From the NCBI GenBank assembly GCA_032718475.1, contig JAUCBJ010001085.1:1-20594 (forward strand): a stretch of 20,594 bases of DNA, read 5' to 3'. The notes below the pieces were generated by a model that was not told where the DNA came from, did no database searches, and saw nothing but the letters and a program-made list of their open reading frames with translations. The position numbers were made by a program, and so were the translations under genes. The stretch is from Nemertoderma westbladi. Its lineage: Eukaryota > Xenacoelomorpha > Nemertodermatida > Nemertodermatidae. This document shows positions 17,501-20,594 of the stretch, one piece after another (position 1 is the stretch's first letter; each line of letters starts with the position of its first letter).

Positions 17501-17648
17501 CGGTACTGCGATAACACTTAATAAACAAAATAAAATACCTGCACTAAAGACTAAGTTAGACCATATGGACTTGGACGAACATAGCCTCATAATGGGAAAT
17601 ATGATATACTTAAACCACAATAAAAATAGTTCCATATTACTAGATAAT
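17500..17648. other. Junction segment between the truncated retrotransposon and the hairpin tract
   Basis: About 150 AT-rich bases that belong neither to recognisable pol nor to the hairpins. They are open on both strands (a hydrophobic reading on minus, IPLTPHKV* at the end on plus), so neither reading is trustworthy. It may be the outer part of the LTR or leader of the right-hand element. Confidence 0.4.
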
Positions 17649-17834
17649 GTGTTAGCTTATTCAATCCCGCTAACACCCCATAAAGTTTAGCCAATAAGCA
17701 ATATTGGGAGCCACGAGATTGGGTAATTAACCAACTCGTGCCATCCCAATAAGAATGGGAAGGAAACGCACAATGAGGGTCAGGGGCCAAACCCCTAACC
17801 CAGAGAGAACAGGTGGAGTGAACGGGAACACTCC
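17649..17834. repeat. Cluster of four consecutive hairpins
   Basis: (1) GTGTTAGC / GCTAACAC, 17649-17656 and 17669-17676, perfect, 12-base loop. (2) 17703-17750: ATTGGGA/TCCCAAT, CACGAG/CTCGTG and TTGG/CCAA stacked, with one small internal loop, one bulge and an 8-base loop. (3) GGGTCAGGGG / CCCCTAACCC, 17777-17801, nine pairs around one mismatch, 5-base loop. (4) GGAGTG / CACTCC, 17815-17834. Single-stranded gaps of about 14-27 bases separate them. Confidence 0.85.
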
Positions 17835-18195
17835 AAAGGGCGCCAACAAGGGTATCAACCAATCAGAGGGGGGAAAGGCATCGATTAGGTAGAGTAACAA
17901 GGCCAACCGTGCAATATAGCCACTTGGCAGTAATCATATCAATTCAGTTATCTCAGTGCAATACTGGTGCTAGTTTAGGTTACATAGTTTAGCTAGGGAA
18001 GGACCGGGACTTTAGTTACCGTATCCCGCCTTCCGTGTACAACAACAATATTATCTCATATCTATATCTGTATCTATATCTCTATACCCAAACATTATAT
18101 ACGACGAACAGCACAAACTCATTCACTCTTTACACACGGCGGGGACGCGTAAACTAACAACGGATAAACCGGGATCCCTCTTGGATCCCGTCACA
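17650..18195 (+). promoter_or_regulatory. Possible 5' LTR or leader of the right-hand element
   Basis: The segment begins TGTTAGC and could end at CCCGTCACA (18195), giving TGT...ACA ends. It contains CCAAT boxes (17691-17695; AACCAATCAGAGG, core 17859-17863) and a TATA-like ATTATATACG (18094-18103) about 185 bases before the large open frame. No second copy is in view and no tRNA-complementary primer site starting TGG is convincing after it, so LTR status is an inference. Confidence 0.35.
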
Positions 18196-18210
18196 GTAAC
18201 TAAAACCGAG

Positions 18211-18248
18211 CTGCTGCCCTAGTTAAACTGTAACAACTGCTGCCCTAG
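18211..18248. repeat. 12-bp direct repeat in the leader
   Basis: CTGCTGCCCTAG occurs at 18211-18222 and 18237-18248, 26 bases apart, just before the start codon at 18279. Confidence 0.85.
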
Positions 18249-18278
18249 CTAGCTGAACTCCACCGATCACCAACCGAG

Positions 18279-19919
18279 ATGAGTCAGTCGGGAGAGATAA
18301 CACCGACGCGGACCCCGGACGAAGAGCTAACGATCCGCGAGGCCGCAACCAGGCGATACAGGCCCACAACGCCGGACCCATCGGTAACGGGTCATCCGGC
18401 AGTTCAGGACGAGGGGGGCCTGGAACCCGAGGTCGAGCCGAGAGGAAGAGAGAGCGAGACGGAGGGAGACGGAGACGAGTCGACACGGGACGGGGGTCGA
18501 CGCACCGGTGTCGCCGGCCAGCCACAGGCCGAGGGCGACGAGCGGCCCACCGAAACGGCGACGGTGGGGCCGACGGTGCGGCCCCGGACGCAGAGAGACG
18601 AAGGAGATATCGGTACCGATGTCGCCGGCCAGCCACAGGCCGAGGGCGACGGACGGCCCGCCGGAACGGCGACGGTGGGGCCGCCGGTACGACGTCGAAC
18701 CCGGAGAGACGGACGAGAGGTCGGCGACGAGGACGTCGGGGTTTCTGAGCGACTTCGACGGGCCTACAACGCGACCCGGAGACTACTAGACGAGGCCAGA
18801 AAGGGGAAGACGATAGACGAGGTAAAACTAAAGTCAGGACTAGGTAAGTCGGACAGACATTTATATTATCTGATGCGCTTCGGGCAGAGAGAACTAGCCG
18901 AGGAGAGAGCGAAAGGGGTTGCCAGTGAACTGTTCGAACTATGGGAATGTGGGAGTATGGAACCTAGCGTAGCGTCAGTGTACATAGGGCCATACTTGGT
19001 CGATGCCCGGGGTATAAAATTAGTGGGTTGGAACAGACCTGAAGGGGGCGAATCCGAGGTTAACCCCGAGGATTCGGCCTCGTCGGTCGGAGGAAGTTCC
19101 GGGAAGCGGGGGAAAGTTAGTAGGACGGGGAGGCGAAGGGAGTCCGTCGTGACCGATAAGTCTGCTACATCCTCCGCGAAAGAAAGACTGGTGAGAGAGG
19201 CAGGTGCCGCGTACCGTCTCGAGCTGATAGAGCAAGGTCAGAGGGAAATGGATAAACGGCTAGAGGAGGGGAGAATGCGGCTAGAGAGGGAAGCGGCATT
19301 GATTAGAGAAACCGGAGAGAAGGCCGAAAGGGCTTTGAGAAGCCTTAGGGAGTATGATGAAATAGAGTTGAAGGAACAAGAGGAGCGTGTGGCGAGAGAG
19401 AAAAGTGAACGCGAGAAACGTGAGGTGAGAGAGAAAAGTGAACGCAAGGAGCGTGAGGCGAAGTGGGAAAGTGAACGAAAGGAACGTGAGGCGGAACGCG
19501 AGAAACGTGAGGCGAGGGAGGAAAGTGAACGAAAGGAACGTGAGGCGGAACGCGAGAAACGTGAGGCGAGGGAGGAAAGTGAACGCAGAGAGCGTGAAGC
19601 GAGACGAAGGGAGAGCGCTAGGAGAGTAGCAGAGTTGGCTGGCCAGGACGCGCGGGAGTGTGAGAGGAGAATGGCAGAAGCTGAGCGAGAGCAAAAGGAA
19701 TTAGAGAGACGCCAAAGTGAGCTTTCGGAACATAGGATTAGACGCGCGCACGAGTTGCAAATGGTGCGGGCGGGGGCGTCTGAGAGCGAGACTGGCTCGA
19801 GTATTTTAGAGGAGCCAGGGGCCGTGGATACATTTATTAATACCCCACTTACAGGGACCGCACGACAGACCCAAAACTGGTGTGACCGTACGGGCGGGGG
19901 GGGGGGGGGGGGGGGGTAA
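18279..19919 (+). CDS. Unidentified gag-like protein, N-terminal part (546 codons before a poly-G frame change)
   Basis: I do not recognise the family. In order: residues 1-150 are low-complexity Gly/Arg/Glu/Pro/Thr with a 37-residue tandem duplication (VAGQPQAEGD at about 78 and 115). About 155-255 is a folded-looking segment with aromatic and hydrophobic spacing (YLMRFGQRELAEERAKGVAS, LWECGS, VYIGPYLVDARGIKLVGW). A Ser/Arg-rich linker follows. About 305-500 is a very long charged helix with repeated REKREAREESERKEREA-like units (54-base DNA period near 19494 and 19548). A short tail ends in poly-Gly. The GC-rich composition contrasts with the AT-rich surroundings, there is no intron, and a promoter-like leader precedes it. 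This suggests the gag-like first gene of a mobile element. The ATG (ACCGAGATGAG) is the first in frame. TAA at 19917-19919 follows directly on 21 G and is probably not the natural end. Confidence 0.7.
   Translation: MSQSGEITPTRTPDEELTIREAATRRYRPTTPDPSVTGHPAVQDEGGLEPEVEPRGRESETEGDGDESTRDGGRRTGVAGQPQAEGDERPTETATVGPTVRPRTQRDEGDIGTDVAGQPQAEGDGRPAGTATVGPPVRRRTRRDGREVGDEDVGVSERLRRAYNATRRLLDEARKGKTIDEVKLKSGLGKSDRHLYYLMRFGQRELAEERAKGVASELFELWECGSMEPSVASVYIGPYLVDARGIKLVGWNRPEGGESEVNPEDSASSVGGSSGKRGKVSRTGRRRESVVTDKSATSSAKERLVREAGAAYRLELIEQGQREMDKRLEEGRMRLEREAALIRETGEKAERALRSLREYDEIELKEQEERVAREKSEREKREVREKSERKEREAKWESERKEREAEREKREAREESERKEREAEREKREAREESERREREARRRESARRVAELAGQDARECERRMAEAEREQKELERRQSELSEHRIRRAHELQMVRAGASESETGSSILEEPGAVDTFINTPLTGTARQTQNWCDRTGGGGGGGG
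19896..19916. repeat. 21-base poly-G tract
   Basis: An uninterrupted G run inside coding sequence. Before it the protein is read in the frame of 18279. After it the Asn-rich continuation is in the next frame. Runs of this length are prone to polymerase slippage and to sequencing or assembly error. Confidence 0.97.
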
Positions 19920-20226
19920 TAATGATAATGGTACAGTAGACGTGGTTAATATTAATAGTACCGTATGGGATAATTCTAATCAAACCTTTATTGCAGGAAA
20001 TACTTTACCTAGTGGTAGTAATTTAAATTTAAATCAGAACAATCCTAATGTTAATGTAGAAAATAATTCTAATAATGTGGTTATACAAAGTAATCCAAAT
20101 AATTTAAATAATAGCCCGAATTCGAACCTACAAAATAATTTAAGTAATGCAATTACGCAAAATAATCCAAATAATTTAAATAATGATCAGCAAGCCCGAA
20201 TTTACAAAATAATTCAGATAGTGTAG
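19917..20226 (+). CDS. Asn-rich continuation of the gag-like protein (shifted frame)
   Basis: Continuing through the G run in the +1 frame gives GGNNDNGTVDVVNINSTVWD and then a strongly Asn-rich region with imperfect repeats (NNPNNLNN, NLQNNLSNA). The low-complexity pattern persists in this frame while the other two contain early stops, so translation in this frame is likely if the G run is one base off or slips. From about 20187 the protein-like reading returns to the original frame. Confidence 0.55.
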
Positions 20227-20594
20227 TCGCGCAAGATAATTCAAATGATTTTATTTCGAACGAACAAATTAATTCCGTTTCCAATACGGGTGCTATTAAT
20301 GTAAACACGTCGGGCGTGTATGGCCAGACAGATGGGGCCCTGGTAGGCCACGTAGTTAGTAGGCCGGAAGTAGCTGGGTTAGGTAGACCCGGCGAGGGCC
20401 TGGTAGGCCACGTAGTTGGTAGGCAGGGAGTGGCTGGGTTAGGTAGACCCGGCGAGGGCCTGGTAGGCCACGTAGTTGGTAGGCAGGGAGTGGCTGGGTT
20501 GAATAGACCCAGCGAGGGCCTGGTAGGCCACATAGTCGGTAGGCAGGGAGTGGCTGGGTTGAATAGACCCAGCGAGGGCCTGGTAGGCCACATA
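20187..20594 (+). CDS. C-terminal part with 20-residue repeats (original frame, runs off the window)
   Basis: In the frame of 18279 the sequence is open from 20187 to the right edge (136 codons): SASPNLQNNSDSVVAQDNSN..., then four full copies of a 20-residue repeat of the type LVGHVVGRQGVAGL(G/N)RP(G/S)EG. Compared with the upstream copy of the Asn-rich repeat at about 20110, eight extra bases (GATCAGCA, 20185-20192) precede AGCCCGAAT. That length shifts the frame by two and exactly cancels a one-base shift at the poly-G. Confidence 0.55.
20341..20594 (+). repeat. 60-bp coding minisatellite, 4.2 copies
   Basis: Units start at 20341, 20401, 20461, 20521 and 20581 (partial), with an exact 60-base period and a few substitutions each. 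Substitutions keep the frame and mostly alternate Val/Ile, Gly/Asn and Gly/Ser. The array continues past the edge. Confidence 0.95.

Noticed and set aside
17836-17856. GGGCGCCAACAAGGG as a retroviral-type primer binding site
   Set aside because: It lacks the TGG start expected opposite a tRNA 3' end and lies before the TATA-like signal rather than after an LTR end.
18223-18636. Minus-strand 137-codon Arg/Pro-rich frame
   Set aside because: It is the antisense shadow of the GC-rich gag-like gene.
20153-20593. Minus-strand 146-codon repetitive frame (WPTRPS-type repeats)
   Set aside because: It arises because the 60-bp repeat is open on both strands; the plus frame continues the upstream protein.

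Overview
This is metazoan nuclear DNA. It is AT-rich and mostly non-coding, with introns and abundant short repeats. Three conserved animal genes can be read, all on the minus strand. The short palindromes built on ACCGGT and AGGCCT, the tRNA-derived SINEs and the Ty3/Gypsy element fit a marine invertebrate, possibly a deuterostome such as an echinoderm. That taxonomic guess is weak.

Left third (1-8.1 kb). A 29-bp minisatellite fills the left edge. Then come a Flower/CACFD1 homolog (exons 2270-2165, 1666-1594 and 931-800, with the 3' exon beyond the window), a PIGX homolog that is complete in three exons (7369-7051, 6673-6477, 4289-4047; 252 residues), and a single-exon BLCAP homolog (8091-7822; 89 residues). 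The Flower and PIGX exons were found by joining phase-compatible pieces at GT/AG borders. Most are too short to stand out as open frames. PIGX intron 2 contains a ~970-bp foldback element whose arms pair over ~430 bp.

Middle (8.1-14.2 kb). This is a repeat-rich intergenic stretch. It holds small foldbacks ending in TTATTTACC/GGTAAATAA, two direct copies of a ~200-bp tRNA-derived SINE with a third tRNA-like head facing them, a dispersed repeat in two diverged copies, two (GTC)n tracts, and a ~150-bp-period degenerate tandem array. Each unit of that array carries a CCGCTAGAGGG core resembling the animal CTCF motif. One possible coding exon (11052-11117, plus strand) could not be assigned.

Right third (14.2-20.6 kb). 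A dead Ty3/Gypsy retrotransposon lies on the minus strand: 3' LTR about 14226-14452, integrase 14789-15901, broken RNase H about 15.9-16.3 kb, reverse transcriptase to about 17.5 kb. Its protease, gag and 5' LTR are missing. It abuts a ~190-bp tract of four consecutive hairpins, then a leader with CCAAT and TATA-like signals. After that comes a plus-strand, GC-rich gag-like open frame (18279 onward): a low-complexity acidic/basic N-terminus, one folded-looking unknown domain, a very long charged helix, a poly-G tract, an Asn-rich region and 20-residue tandem repeats running off the right edge. Two compensating frame changes interrupt it. It may be the 5' half of an unrecognised retroelement and is the least explained part of the window.
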